64,000 nt of DNA from Crocinitomicaceae bacterium (GCA_028689775.1 JAQVCM010000002.1:186001-250000), one strand, 5' to 3'. Counted from the stretch's first letter, positions 1 to 10,100 are shown. Notes: a model not told the origin generated them from the sequence alone. Numbers and translations: made by a program.

Positions 1-308
1 GCCTTAAACCAGACCAAGTTTCTTTGGCAATTGGGAAAGGTGGAAATAATATTAAATTGGCAACAAAGCTAACAGGATACGAAATCGACGTTTACAGAGA
101 TGGTGAGGTTGATGTAGATGACGTTGATTTGGAGGACTTCGCAGATGAAATCGATAGCTGGATTTTAGATGAGTTGAAATCTGTAGGCTGTGATACTGCG
201 AAATCAGTATTAGAAATGTCAGTAAGTGATTTAGTAAGTAGAACCGACCTAGAAGAGGAAACGATCATGGAGGTTCATAAAATTTTGCGTGCAGAATTTG
301 AAAATTAA
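1..308 (+). CDS. nusA: Transcription termination/antitermination factor NusA, C-terminal part (5' end outside window)
   Basis: The reading frame is open from the left edge, so only the C-terminal end of the protein is present. It opens with a KH-domain signature (LAIGKGGNNIKLA, then LTGYEIDVYR) typical of the second KH domain of NusA, the RNA-binding part that contacts nascent RNA. An acidic linker and a short helical tail (residues SVLEMSVSDLV onward) follow, like the shortened C-terminus of Bacteroidota NusA. A start at the TTG inside the KH motif would cut the domain and is not real. infB follows 67 bp downstream, the classic nusA-infB order, and a small hairpin (CTACC/GGTAG) lies between them. 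Identification rests on the motif plus the neighbour. Confidence 0.9.
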   Translation, partial: LKPDQVSLAIGKGGNNIKLATKLTGYEIDVYRDGEVDVDDVDLEDFADEIDSWILDELKSVGCDTAKSVLEMSVSDLVSRTDLEEETIMEVHKILRAEFEN

Positions 309-375
309 ATCAATGTACTGACTTGCCCCAAAATGCATTTAAAAAGCTACCACAGGGTAGTAGATAAAAAAAAAT

Positions 376-3234
376 ATGGCCGGAAAAACACATAGATTGA
401 GCAGAGTAGCAAGTGAGCTAAACGTAGCAATTCCTACGTTGGTTGACTTTCTAAGCGGTAAAGGTATTACGCTTGACATAAACCCAAACACCAAATTGGA
501 GGAAGGGAGTTATGAATTGCTGCGCCAACAATTTGCTGCAGATCAGTCGCTAAAAGAGAAAGCGAAACTGTCTTCTGTTAAACGTGAAAAACGCGAAACG
601 ATTAGTTTGCGCGACACAAAACCTCAAGAATCCAAGCAGGAAGACGAGGATGAGATTGACATTCAAAGCTTGAAGGAGGTGAAAACCGTTTCGCCGCAAG
701 TAGTGAAGGAAGTTTCTAAAGTAGAAGAAACTCCTAAAGTAGAGGATACTCCAGTCACGAAAGTAGAACCTGAAGTGAAAACGACAGACGAATCTGCTGA
801 AAAAGACAAGTCTCCTGAGTTAGAAGGTGGTGCTAAGACATTGGGCGATGGAGAATTCCAAGTTCAAGTTTTGGGTAAGATTGATTTGGATAAAATCAAT
901 ACGAAAACCAGACCGGATAAAAAGAAGAAGCAAGAACAACCGAAAAAGACCAAAGAAGTTGCCAAGGCTCCGGCTAAGCCCGTTGCACCTCTGAAGGAAA
1001 AAGAACCTGTTAAACCGGTTGTGGTTGAGAAAGCTCCTGAAAAAACTCCGGAGCCTCCGAAAGAAATCGAAACAATTCGTTCTGAAAGAAGAATTTTAAC
1101 GGGACCAACGGTTTTAGGTAAAATCGAACTTCCGGTTGAAAGACCAAAAACTTCTTCTAAACCAGACGAACCGCGTAAGAAAAGAAAACGTATCAAGAAA
1201 ATTGATCCGACGAAAGCGGCTGCTAAACCAGCTCCTGGAACTCCAGCGACACCAGCGGCTCCGAAAATTAGAAAACACTTAGGAAATCACAAACCAGGTG
1301 GAAATACTGGATTTAATCGTCCAGCTCCAGCAACGGAACAAGATATCCAAAAAGAAATCAAAGATACATTAGCAAGGTTATCCAACAAAGGTGGAAAATC
1401 AAAAGGTGCTAAAAACAGAAGAGCGAAGAGAGATACATTTGCTCAACGTAGAGAGCAAGAAATGATGGAAGCCGAATTGCAAGATAAAATCTTGAAATTA
1501 ACGGAGTTCGTTTCTGTTTCTGAATTAGCTTCGATGATGAACGTAGGGCCAACGCAAGTTATTTCTGCATGCATGTCATTGGGTATTTTCGCTTCCATTA
1601 ACCAACGTTTGGATGCTGAAACAATTCAGATTGTAGCAGAAGAGTTCGGTTTTGAAACGGAATTCGTTAGTGCTGAAGTTCAAGAAAGTATCGTTCTTGT
1701 TGAAGATAAACCAGAAGATTTAGAGGCGCGACCTCCAATCATTACGGTGATGGGTCACGTTGACCACGGTAAAACATCGTTACTGGATAGAATTCGTAAC
1801 GCTACGGTTACTTCAGGTGAAGCAGGTGGAATTACCCAGCATATTGGTGCGTACTCTGTTGTTTTAGCTGACGGTAGAAAAATTACATTCTTAGATACTC
1901 CTGGTCACGAAGCCTTTACGGCGATGCGTGCTCGTGGTGCTCAAGTAACAGACGTTGCAATTATTATTGTTGCAGCAGATGATGACGTGATGCCACAAAC
2001 CAAAGAAGCAATTGCCCACGCGCAAGCAGCGGGCGTACCAATGGTATTTGCAATCAACAAGATTGATAAAGATGGCGCGAATCCTGATAAGATCAGAGAG
2101 CAACTATCCGCAATGAATATCTTGGTAGAAGAATGGGGTGGACCGTACCAATGTCAGGAAATTTCTGCAAAGAAAGGTCTAAACATTACTGAATTATTAG
2201 ATAAAGTATTATTGGAAGCTGAAATCTTAGATTTGAAAGCGAATCCAAATAAAAATGCCCTAGGTACTGTAGTTGAATCTTCTTTGGATAAAGGAAAAGG
2301 GTTCGTTACAAACTTATTGGTTGAAGAAGGAACGATGAGAGTCGGAGATGTCGTACTGGTTGGTAAACATTATGGTCGTGTTCGTGCGATGCAAAACCAA
2401 CGAGGTGAAAACGTTAAAGAAGCAGGTCCATCTACTCCAGTAGCAATTTTAGGGATCAACGGTGCACCAAGTGCAGGTGATAAATTCTACATCTTACAAG
2501 ATGAGAAGGAAGCGAAATCCATTGCAACGAAACGTGAGCAACTTTACAGAGAGCAAGGTTTACGTACAACGAAACACATTACGCTTGAGGAAATTGGTAG
2601 ACGTTTAGCAATCGGTGACTTTAAAGAATTGAACTTAATTGTGAAAGGTGACGTGGATGGTTCGATCGAGGCTCTTTCTGACTCGTTATTGAATCTTTCT
2701 ACTGAATCCATTGCAATTCGTATCGTTCACCAAGGTGTTGGAGCAATTTCTGAAGCTGATATTAACTTGGCTTCTGCATCAGATGCGATTATTATTGGTT
2801 TCCAGGTTCGTCCATCGGTTGCAGCGCGTAAGTTAGCTGACGCTGAGCAAATCGATATCCGCCTTTACTCTGTAATCTACAAAGCGATTGAAGAGATCAA
2901 AGCGGCGATGGAAGGAATGCTTTCTCCAGAGGTGAAAGAAGAAATCACTGGTTCTGCTGAGATTCGTGAGACCTTTGATATTACTAAAGTTGGAACAATC
3001 GCTGGTTGTTTCGTATTGGACGGTGTTATCAAGAGAAACTCGAAAATCCGCGTAATCCGCGACGGTATCGTTGTTCACACAGGACATTTAGGATCATTGA
3101 AACGATTTAAAGACGACCAGAAAGAAGTGAAACGTGGATACGAATGTGGTTTGAACATAGACAAATACAACGACATCAAAGTTGGTGATGTAGTAGAAGC
3201 CTTCGAAGAAGTCGAAGTAGCAAGAAAACTATAA
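376..3234 (+). CDS. infB: Translation initiation factor IF-2
   Basis: GTPase that brings initiator fMet-tRNA to the 30S subunit and promotes subunit joining. The 952-aa protein has a long, charged, low-complexity N-terminal region (about residues 40-350, rich in K, E, P and A) as in other Bacteroidota IF-2 proteins, then an IF2_N-like segment. The G domain shows G1 GHVDHGKT near residue 459, G2 [10 protein letters not shown] near 485, G3 DTPGH near 507, G4 NKID near 561 and G5 SAKKG near 596. Domains II, III and the C-terminal fMet-tRNA-binding domain (ending in [12 protein letters not shown]) are complete. It lies downstream of nusA and is followed by a strong terminator. Confidence 0.98.
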   Translation: MAGKTHRLSRVASELNVAIPTLVDFLSGKGITLDINPNTKLEEGSYELLRQQFAADQSLKEKAKLSSVKREKRETISLRDTKPQESKQEDEDEIDIQSLKEVKTVSPQVVKEVSKVEETPKVEDTPVTKVEPEVKTTDESAEKDKSPELEGGAKTLGDGEFQVQVLGKIDLDKINTKTRPDKKKKQEQPKKTKEVAKAPAKPVAPLKEKEPVKPVVVEKAPEKTPEPPKEIETIRSERRILTGPTVLGKIELPVERPKTSSKPDEPRKKRKRIKKIDPTKAAAKPAPGTPATPAAPKIRKHLGNHKPGGNTGFNRPAPATEQDIQKEIKDTLARLSNKGGKSKGAKNRRAKRDTFAQRREQEMMEAELQDKILKLTEFVSVSELASMMNVGPTQVISACMSLGIFASINQRLDAETIQIVAEEFGFETEFVSAEVQESIVLVEDKPEDLEARPPIITVMGHVDHGKTSLLDRIRNATVTSGEAGGITQHIGAYSVVLADGRKITFLDTPGHEAFTAMRARGAQVTDVAIIIVAADDDVMPQTKEAIAHAQAAGVPMVFAINKIDKDGANPDKIREQLSAMNILVEEWGGPYQCQEISAKKGLNITELLDKVLLEAEILDLKANPNKNALGTVVESSLDKGKGFVTNLLVEEGTMRVGDVVLVGKHYGRVRAMQNQRGENVKEAGPSTPVAILGINGAPSAGDKFYILQDEKEAKSIATKREQLYREQGLRTTKHITLEEIGRRLAIGDFKELNLIVKGDVDGSIEALSDSLLNLSTESIAIRIVHQGVGAISEADINLASASDAIIIGFQVRPSVAARKLADAEQIDIRLYSVIYKAIEEIKAAMEGMLSPEVKEEITGSAEIRETFDITKVGTIAGCFVLDGVIKRNSKIRVIRDGIVVHTGHLGSLKRFKDDQKEVKRGYECGLNIDKYNDIKVGDVVEAFEEVEVARKL

Positions 3235-3255
3235 GCTGATTCACACAAAGATATA

Positions 3256-3286
3256 AGCCCGTTCAATTGATTGAGCGGGCTTTTTT
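3256..3286 (+). terminator. Rho-independent terminator after infB
   Basis: An 11-bp stem (AGCCCGTTCAA / TTGAGCGGGCT, one G-U pair) with a TTGA loop runs into a T6 tract, 21 bp after the infB stop codon. Confidence 0.9.
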
Positions 3287-3468
3287 GTGTTGGGAAATTT
3301 GAGAATGATAGTAATAGCAAAGCTGTAAATGTTGCTTAAAGATATGAAATGATTATATTTAACCAAGTATATGACCTAACTAGCAACTATGTTCTCTTTT
3401 TCGGCACAAAAATCAGAAAGGATGGGTTTTTTCGAAACTGAAAAGAAAAAGCGCTAAAAATTCAGTAG
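3287..3468. other. Gap between infB terminator and methylase remnant
   Basis: No intact gene is visible. The stretch is AT-rich and has stops in all frames. Because its right end runs into the methylase-like C-terminal remnant, part of it may be decayed sequence of the same lost gene, but I see no recognisable protein motif in it. Confidence 0.4.
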
Positions 3469-3558
3469 GAAATCACGCTAACAGACCAAGAAATGGTGTA
3501 TGAATTGGATGAATTGACGGAGGAAGAAGTTATGATTGTAGAAGACGAGAAAAAATGA
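3469..3558 (+). pseudogene. C-terminal remnant of a type II-like DNA methyltransferase/restriction protein
   Basis: A 29-codon frame with no start, preceded by an in-frame TAG, reads EITLTDQEMVYELDELTEEE followed by VMIVEDEKK and a stop. The pattern (D)xE-(L/M)VYEL-x-x-LTEEEIxIVE is the usual last segment of Eco57I/TaqI-like N6-adenine DNA methylases and related restriction enzymes. Nothing upstream encodes the catalytic NPPY motif, so the gene is almost wholly lost. It lies 27 bp before the GHKL ATPase gene, suggesting the locus once held a restriction-modification gene. The call is inferred from motif memory over a short stretch. Confidence 0.55.
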
Positions 3559-3585
3559 AATATATAGTTAAAAGAGCTATTTCGG

Positions 3586-4491
3586 ATGAAAGTATTAACC
3601 ATTACCATACCAGAAAGATTTAAAGAATATTTTGGTAATCCTTTTAGTGAAATCTTAAAATTGCTTCCTGATTTAAACCAAAGTTGGGATGAGATAATTG
3701 TCGATTTTTCTAAAAGTAAATTCGTCGTCCCTCACTTTTTAGGACCATTATCTTGTGTTTTACACAAAAAATCTCAAGAAGGAGTGGAAATTACAGTTAT
3801 AAATGCTGTGCCTTATCTAAGCACGATTCATTTTTTCAATGGAACAAATGCTGTGCTTTTTGAAAACAAGGTAGATTTATCTTATTACAACAATAAAACA
3901 TATTTACCAATTATACACTTTCCAACTGGGCTGCTGACCGTAGATGCAGATAAAAGAATCGAAATTTTGTCTGCCGTAAACACCCTTTTAAAAGCACAAC
4001 TAAAATTACCAAATAACGTACTTGAAGCATTTTATTATTTTCTAGATGAATTAACACAAAACATTGTAGACCATTCGAAACAGAATTTTGGAACCGTATT
4101 TGCTCAATTCTATCCTGAAAAAGGATATTTGGATTTAAGTATTTGTGATGTAGGAAAGGGAATCTTCGAATCGTATAAAATGAGTGACAAATTTTTTCCT
4201 TCCACCAATGAAGAAGCTATTAATTATGCTGTATTTGGAAAATCAACCAAAGATATTCCAGAAAGTCGTGGATATGGAATTAGCACAAGTAAGAAAATGC
4301 TTGTGAAAGGGCTAAAAGGCAAGTTTTTATTGATGTCTGGTAGTGAGTTTTTTGTTCAAGTTGCTGTTGATAAGGAAGATGGTGAGATAATTTCTGTTGA
4401 TTCCGAACTGTTTTTCCAAGGTTGTATGGTTAATCTTCGTATCCCTGTATTTGTGTCGGATAGTATTAATATTTACAATTATATAGAATAG
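3586..4491 (+). CDS. GHKL-type ATP-binding protein with N-terminal STAS-like region (partner of DUF4325 protein)
   Basis: A 301-aa soluble protein. The C-terminal half has histidine-kinase-like ATPase boxes: N box DELTQNIVDH near residue 155, G1 box CDVGKGI near 187 and a G2-type glycine box SRGYGIST near 228. There is no HisKA or phospho-acceptor helix and no membrane segment, so it is not a classical sensor kinase. The N-terminal ~100 residues (IIVDFSKSKFVVPHFLGPL) look like a STAS fold, as in anti-sigma/anti-anti-sigma switches. The next gene encodes a DUF4325 STAS-like protein, so the two probably work together as a switch. The pair lies just after a methylase remnant and between housekeeping genes. 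Function unknown; a regulatory or defence role is inference. Confidence 0.75.
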   Translation: MKVLTITIPERFKEYFGNPFSEILKLLPDLNQSWDEIIVDFSKSKFVVPHFLGPLSCVLHKKSQEGVEITVINAVPYLSTIHFFNGTNAVLFENKVDLSYYNNKTYLPIIHFPTGLLTVDADKRIEILSAVNTLLKAQLKLPNNVLEAFYYFLDELTQNIVDHSKQNFGTVFAQFYPEKGYLDLSICDVGKGIFESYKMSDKFFPSTNEEAINYAVFGKSTKDIPESRGYGISTSKKMLVKGLKGKFLLMSGSEFFVQVAVDKEDGEIISVDSELFFQGCMVNLRIPVFVSDSINIYNYIE

Positions 4492-4540
4492 TTTTTGTGT
4501 TTTTAGCTATAGTTAGATAAAATTGTCGTATATTTAGTTG

Positions 4541-4548
4541 TATCTTTG
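4541..4548 (+). promoter_or_regulatory. Bacteroidota -7 box for the DUF4325 gene
   Basis: TATCTTTG matches the Bacteroidota sigma-A -7 consensus TAnnTTTG and lies 21 nt before the ATG of the DUF4325 gene. It supports that ATG over the upstream in-frame TTG, which overlaps the box. It also suggests the second gene of the pair has its own promoter. Confidence 0.6.
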
Positions 4549-4569
4549 TTAAGTTATTGTCCTAATATA

Positions 4570-4929
4570 ATGAAAAATACCCTTTATATCAATGTGTTTG
4601 AGCGTTTAGGAGAAACGTTAAACACGCGTATTGCTGCAACATCTTTGTTTGAGTTTGTTAGTGAAATAAAATGTGATGCAGTAAATTTTGATTTTGACCA
4701 AGTAGTTTTTATGTCTCGTTCTTTCGCAGATCAATTTCATAAGGATCGCATGACATTACAAGGACAAAACAAAGTTGTTATCGAAATATGCAATGCTGAA
4801 AGTAATATTCGGGAAATGTTAACAACAGTAGCATCTACCCAAGAAAAGAAAGATCGATATTATCGCGTTTTACCCGTATTTACATTTACCAATGATGAAA
4901 AATTGGAAGATTATTTACTTTCCATCTAA
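4570..4929 (+). CDS. DUF4325 STAS-like domain protein
   Basis: A 119-aa protein that appears to be a single domain. The segment VNFDFDQVVFMSRSFADQF matches the DUF4325 hallmark (hydrophobic strand, F/L-D, then SRSFADEF-like helix), a STAS-like family often encoded next to GHKL ATPases. No signal peptide or membrane segment is seen. The start was set at the ATG 21 nt after a -7 box; the upstream TTG would lie inside the promoter. By family analogy it would bind the ATPase and may be phosphorylated by it, but no phospho-acceptor can be assigned from sequence alone. Downstream is a terminator. Confidence 0.75.
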   Translation: MKNTLYINVFERLGETLNTRIAATSLFEFVSEIKCDAVNFDFDQVVFMSRSFADQFHKDRMTLQGQNKVVIEICNAESNIREMLTTVASTQEKKDRYYRVLPVFTFTNDEKLEDYLLSI

Positions 4930-4984
4930 AGGTATAGTGCTCTGCGATTCTTAAAATTTGGCGTTGCACTTAAAAAAATAATAG

Positions 4985-5013
4985 AAGCTTGGTTAATCGC
5001 CAGGCTTTTTTTA
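4985..5013 (+). terminator. Rho-independent terminator after the ATPase/DUF4325 pair
   Basis: Stem AAGCTTGG / CCAGGCTT (one G-U pair), 7-nt loop, followed by a T8 run. It closes the two-gene accessory unit. Confidence 0.75.
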
Positions 5014-5130
5014 TTTTATCTCCTTTCTAAAGGTCATTTTCCATAAACCAGGGATATTTGCATTAGGAATTTACAGTGAGAATTAATAACTTTGAGATAA
5101 ATCGAGGTAGTACTTATAAATACATACAAG

Positions 5131-5442
5131 ATGGAAAGACACAATCATTATGAAACGGTAACAGAAGCAATAAATCAATTGCGCGAAAAAGGGTTTGACA
5201 TCGATTTCAATTTAAATGAAAATTGCATTGTTTGTCATGTAGATCAGTTTACTGCAGACGATTTTGAAATAGTCGAAGTTTACCGATACGAAGGAAATTC
5301 AGATCCAGGAGACGAAGCAACGGTTTATGGAATTGAATCAAATACGGGTTTAAAAGGGATTTTAGTTACCGGCGACCCAAGTTCTTTGGATTCGGTTACT
5401 TTGGAAATTCTACAGAAACTGGGTAGGCATATTGGAAATTAA
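5131..5442 (+). CDS. Conserved Bacteroidota ~100-aa protein (often mislabelled phosphoribosylpyrophosphate synthetase)
   Basis: A 103-aa acidic soluble protein. It resembles a widespread Bacteroidota family with the pattern TLSEAINxLxxxGxxxDFNL ... FEIxExYRFEGxSxPxDxxxVYAI ... GLKGxLV; here the matching segments are TEAINQLREKGFDIDFNL, VYRYEGNSDPGDE and GLKGILV. Members are sometimes annotated as PRPP synthetase, but no PRPP-binding loop is visible, so that name should not be used. No signal peptide or membrane segment. It is convergent with hemW, with stop codons 6 bp apart. Function unknown. Confidence 0.75.
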   Translation: MERHNHYETVTEAINQLREKGFDIDFNLNENCIVCHVDQFTADDFEIVEVYRYEGNSDPGDEATVYGIESNTGLKGILVTGDPSSLDSVTLEILQKLGRHIGN

Positions 5443-5447
5443 TTTTC

Positions 5448-6581
5448 TCAAATAAAGAAATCCTCCGCAATGGCATCTGCCCAATGCCTGCCGGATTCGG
5501 TTAAAATTAGATGTTCGTTGGATTCAAACATCCAGCCTTTCGCTTTGTAGTGATCCACTTTTTCATTGAATTTGAAGTCGAGTTCTAGAACTGCATTCAA
5601 AGCCGTTAAATCAACTCCCCAGGAGGTTCTTAAGCCAATGAGTAAACTTTCGTTAAAGATATTTTCAGGAGTTAAATGTTCCTCTTCGTACCAATCAAAC
5701 GTTTCGAACGTTTCTTTTTGAAGGAATTTGATATAGTTTGGATTGTTGGAAATGTTCCAAGAACGAGATTTTCCATTGTAGGAATGTGCCGATGGACCAA
5801 CACCTAAATAGGAAATTCCGCGCCAATAATTGCTGTTGTGTTTGGAAATGAATCCTGGTAAAGCAAAGTTGGAAATTTCATAATGATCAAAACCGTGACC
5901 TTTTAAAGTCTTGATAAGAATCTCAAATTGTTCGCTTTGTTGTTCGTTTTCAGCAGGAATCAGTTTCTTTTGTTGCACCAATTGATGCAACGCTGTCTTT
6001 TTCTCAATGGTCAAGCAATAAGCAGAAATATGCGTTGCACCCAAACTTACCGCTTTTTCAATCTGTTTTTTCCAACGTTCGTTATCTAAATCTGGTAAAC
6101 CGTAAATTAAATCCAAACTGATGTTTTTGATTCCCGCTTCTTGCGCAATTGGCAAACAATTCAGCGCTTGTTGCGAATCGTGTGCTCGGTTCATCCATTT
6201 CAAATCACAATCATCAAAGGATTGAATTCCGACACTCAAACGATTAACACCAGCCATTTTCCAAGCGTTCGCTTTTTCTGCTGTGATGTCATCTGGATTG
6301 GCTTCCAACGTGATTTCTGGAGATTCAGAACAAGTAAGATTTTCACGAACAGCAGTTAAAATAGTTGTCAATTGTTCTTGATTTAACAAGCTCGGCGTTC
6401 CACCTCCAAAGTAGATCGTTTCCACCGTTTGACCAGCTAAATATGCTTTCCGAAGTTCTATTTCCTTCACAAACGAGTCAATCATTTCCTGCTCATACGC
6501 TTGATACGTCGTGCTAAAATGAAAATCGCAATAGGTGCATTTCTGTTTGCAAAAAGGAATGTGAATGTAAATACCTGCCAT
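5448..6581 (-). CDS. hemW: Radical SAM heme chaperone HemW
   Basis: Cytosolic radical SAM protein of the HemN-like family that binds heme and is thought to deliver it to target proteins; older annotation calls it oxygen-independent coproporphyrinogen III oxidase. The 4Fe-4S motif CKQKCTYC is at residues 11-18, with the second Cys four residues after the first as in the CxxxCxxC rule. GGGTPS and the TLEANP and GVQSF-type motifs (here GIQSFDD) follow in the expected order. The lack of the extra N-terminal segment of true HemN favours HemW. Length (377 aa) is normal. A perfect -7 box lies only 4 nt upstream of the ATG (see separate entry). Confidence 0.93.
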   Translation of the reverse strand: MAGIYIHIPFCKQKCTYCDFHFSTTYQAYEQEMIDSFVKEIELRKAYLAGQTVETIYFGGGTPSLLNQEQLTTILTAVRENLTCSESPEITLEANPDDITAEKANAWKMAGVNRLSVGIQSFDDCDLKWMNRAHDSQQALNCLPIAQEAGIKNISLDLIYGLPDLDNERWKKQIEKAVSLGATHISAYCLTIEKKTALHQLVQQKKLIPAENEQQSEQFEILIKTLKGHGFDHYEISNFALPGFISKHNSNYWRGISYLGVGPSAHSYNGKSRSWNISNNPNYIKFLQKETFETFDWYEEEHLTPENIFNESLLIGLRTSWGVDLTALNAVLELDFKFNEKVDHYKAKGWMFESNEHLILTESGRHWADAIAEDFFI

Positions 6582-6585
6582 GCTG

Positions 6586-6593
6586 CAAAGATA
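6586..6593 (-). promoter_or_regulatory. -7 box directly before hemW start
   Basis: The reverse strand reads TATCTTTG, ending 4 nt before the hemW ATG. At this distance transcription would begin at or next to the A of the ATG, giving a leaderless message. No good -33 TTG is visible. Confidence 0.5.
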
Positions 6594-6747
6594 CGATTTG
6601 AAGGACTTTAATAGGTTTTAAATTGATATTATTTAGGAGCTAACAAAAGCTTCTGAAACAGCGATGAAGTAACAATGCAATCGTTTGGAATTCGATTAAA
6701 TAACACAATTATATGTTAATGTATCTTTTAAACTGAACTTTAAATAC

Positions 6748-6755
6748 TATCTTTC
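6748..6755 (+). promoter_or_regulatory. Probable -7 box for small lipoprotein gene
   Basis: TATCTTTC, one mismatch from TAnnTTTG, lies 25 nt before the ATG of the lipoprotein gene, the spacing seen for leadered genes in this window. Confidence 0.4.
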
Positions 6756-6780
6756 TTTTTTTAAATCAAAAATAAATAGG

Positions 6781-7086
6781 ATGAACATAAAAACACTTTT
6801 AAGTATGGCCTTTGTTGGTGCGTTAATTCTTTCTTCTTGTAAGAATGAGGTAGCTGATGTACAGCAAACTACAGATGATAATTCAACTGAAATGCCAAGC
6901 TCAAACATGGCAGAGCCTATGGAGTCTGAAATGCAAGTACCACAACCAGAAACAACTCAGGAAGCTCCTGTGATGTTACCACAAAATGTTGCTCCAGCAC
7001 CTCAAACTTCTCAGCGATTGAATCCAGAACATGGTCAACCAAATCACCGATGTGATATTGCAGTTGGTGCACCTTTACCAATGTAA
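6781..7086 (+). CDS. Small hypothetical lipoprotein
   Basis: A 101-aa protein starting with a lipoprotein signal: two lysine-side residues, a hydrophobic stretch and lipobox LSSC with the acylated Cys at residue 20. The mature part is low complexity, rich in Q, P, E, M and T (TTDDNSTEMPSS, QPETTQEAPVM), and ends in a short motif with HGQPNHRCDIAVGAPL. That tail resembles a C-terminal segment of small Bacteroidota lipoproteins in which H-G-Q-P-x-H-R-C-D is kept, but I cannot assign a function. It is a single-gene unit with its own likely promoter and a shared downstream terminator. Confidence 0.75.
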   Translation: MNIKTLLSMAFVGALILSSCKNEVADVQQTTDDNSTEMPSSNMAEPMESEMQVPQPETTQEAPVMLPQNVAPAPQTSQRLNPEHGQPNHRCDIAVGAPLPM

Positions 7087-7118
7087 TCGTCCATTTAGAA
7101 GCTTACAACATTGATTAT

Positions 7119-7153
7119 AAAATCCCATTAGCAGTTTTGTTTAATGGGATTTT
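7119..7153. terminator. Bidirectional terminator between lipoprotein and SNF2 genes
   Basis: A 12-bp stem AAAATCCCATTA / TAATGGGATTTT sits between convergent genes. The plus arm runs on in T-rich sequence, and the A-run on the left arm gives a U-run on the minus strand. Confidence 0.8.
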
Positions 7154-7172
7154 TAGTTTTATGTGGCGTTGT

Positions 7173-10100
7173 TTATTCCCCAAAAAACAAGGCCACATCC
7201 TTTTTATTAAAGGATTTCTTCTCGGTATCTATTCGGATTATATCTGAAGCCACTGTTTTCTTTTTATCCTGTAATTGAACGATTTTCTCTTCGATGGTAT
7301 CTTTGCAAATCATCCGATACGCCATTACTTTTTTATCTTGCCCGATTCTGTAACAACGGTCGATTGCCTGACTTTCAACAGCTGGATTCCACCACGGATC
7401 GATGAGATATACATAATCTGCTTCGGTTAAATTCAATCCGGTTCCGCCGGCTTTTAAGCTGATTAAAAACACGTGAATGGCTGGATTGTTCTGAAAGTTA
7501 TTCACTTTCTCTTCTCGGTCTTTAGTTTGTCCATCCAAGTATTCAAACAGAATCCCCTCGTTTTCTAAGCGTTCTTTTACCAATTGAAGCATTCCTACAA
7601 ATTGGGAAAAAACCAAGATTTTATGGTTGTTTACTTTTTCCGTTAGGTGACGAACCAATTCATCTAGTTTGGTTGAATCTTGTCCGTAATCTTTTTCATT
7701 ATCTGCCAAAGCGGAAGAATTGCAGATTTGTCTCAGTTTGGTCAATCCTTGAAGGATGTAAACCTGAGATCGGTTGATGCCTTCTTGCTCGATTTGTTCT
7801 TTTAATTTTTGCTGAAAGTAATTCTTGAAATGGTCGTACACTTTGCGTTGTTCTTTGCCCATTTCACAATAAATCACCGCTTCGGTTTTGGATGGAAGTT
7901 CAGTTGCCACTTGCTCTTTCGTTCTTCTTAAAATGAAGGGATGAATCATTCGAGCAAGCAAATCAGAAGTTTCTTGATCTTGATTTTTATCAATCTCTTC
8001 AGAAAAAGTGGATTTAAAATGCTTGATACTACCAAAAATACCTGGGTTTAGGAAACTAAATTGACTGTATAAATCAAAGGTGTTGTTTTCAATTGGCGTA
8101 CCCGTGAGTGCCAATCTATTTTTCCCTTTCAGCAGTCGAACGGTTTTGAAGCGCTGTGATTGCGGATTTTTAATCGCCTGACTTTCATCCAAAATGATGT
8201 AATTGTATTCGCGTTTCGCATGCTTTTCAACGTCTTTTACAATCGAACCATAGGTTGTCAAAACGATGTCATAATCATCTATGTTTTTAAACAAGTCGCC
8301 TCGGTTTGGTCCGATGTAATCTAAAACCTTCAAAGTCGGAGCAAACTTCTTGAGTTCGTCCATCCAGTTAAACATCAAGGAAGTCGGTGCGATTACCAAA
8401 TGCGGTAATCCTTTTTCTTTGGGATTTAAGTTTTTCAAATATTGTAAAAACACAATCGTCTGCAAGGTTTTTCCAAGACCCATATCGTCTGCCAAACAAC
8501 CGCCCAATTGATTTTCGTGTAAGAAAACCAACCAATTCAATCCTTCTTTTTGATACGGACGAAGGGTAGCTTGGATGTGTTTTGGTTTTGGAATCGACTT
8601 TAAGTCTTGGAGATTATTCAAGCGTTTTTTCTTCTCGTATAGTTCCGTTAAGAATTTAGGCGTGTTGGTTTCTTGCTCGTACAATTCGTCAATGATGTTG
8701 AATTGAAAATTAGAAATCTCGATGTGATCTTTCTTAATTTGACCAAGTTTGAAGTACTTTTTATATTTATCAATCCATTCCTTAGGCAAAAGTCCAAGCG
8801 TTCCGTCTTTGAGTTCGACGTAATTACTTTCTTTCAGAATTGATTTTTGAACTTGTTTTAAATCAACCGTTTGATTTCCAAATTGGATGTCGATTTTCAT
8901 GTCAAACCAATCCGTTCCCGAACTCAAACCAATCGAAAAAGTCGGTTTGTTCAAGTTGTATCGAATTGATTTTAAGTTGTCCAATCCAAAAACGCGAATC
9001 TCATTTTTATGCAACTGATCAATGATTTCCATCAAATTCAAGGATTCCATAGCCTCTTCAACACTCAGATAAAAATAATCGGTTTGATTTTTAAATTTTG
9101 GATGCAAGTTTCTAAAGCTCGTAATGAACTCATTCTCGAGTATTTCATCTCGTTCACGGTAACTCAGTTTCGTTTTATCTTCCCAGATTTTCTCGGTGCT
9201 TTCAGGAGTCACGAGTTCATCGCCATACTTTAATAAAGGCTGAAAAACAATGTATTCTCCTTCTTCATCCGATAGATAAACGTGTCTTTCAAGTGTTGCT
9301 TTTTCAACCGACTTTTTCTTTTTATTAAAAGATTTCAAGTCTGCAAAGTCAATTTCAAATACTCTTGAAAATGGTTCGATCACTTTATCTGCAAAACTTT
9401 CTAAATTGGTTTGCAAGATGTTTAATTGCGGTTTCTCAAGCGCTTTTAACAATGAAAATCCAACCTCAGGATTTAAAATAGGGTAAAGAACTTGGTCGAG
9501 AATGACACCAAACGGAAGAATAGTTATTTTACTTGAATGGATGTTGTAGGACTTTTGACCAATTTTGATTTTAAAATCTAATTGATAAAATGGCTTTTTC
9601 TCCGTGATTTTCAAGACTGGAACAACTGTTTCTTGCACCACATTGATTTCTTGAATATTTGCTCGTACAAACGTTTTTCTTCGGTCGTGAATAAACAAAG
9701 ATTCTGCTTGGAGGTCATCTTGAATTGCTGAAAACAGGTGAATCAGCTTTTTTACATGCTCTATTTTGAAGGTTCGATAGGTGGCTTCGTGATAGAGACT
9801 AGAAAGTTGAATTCCGGTGGTAATGAAGTTGAGTTTCTTTTCGTCCGCGACATCTGAAAGTGCTTCCGAGAAATTCATTTCACTGATTATGCGGAATTTG
9901 GTGGCAAGTTTGGATTTAGTTTTATCTAATTTCCCGTAAAACGGATAGATTTCAAGTGCTTCATTTTTATCAACCAAAAGACAGATTGCAACGCCGTATG
10001 CAATTGGTTTTTCAGCTTTGCTTGGAAGAAAAAACTGCTTTCGATCTGCTTGATAAAACTGAGAAGCGAGGTCTTCAATTCCAACAATGTTTTTTATTTT

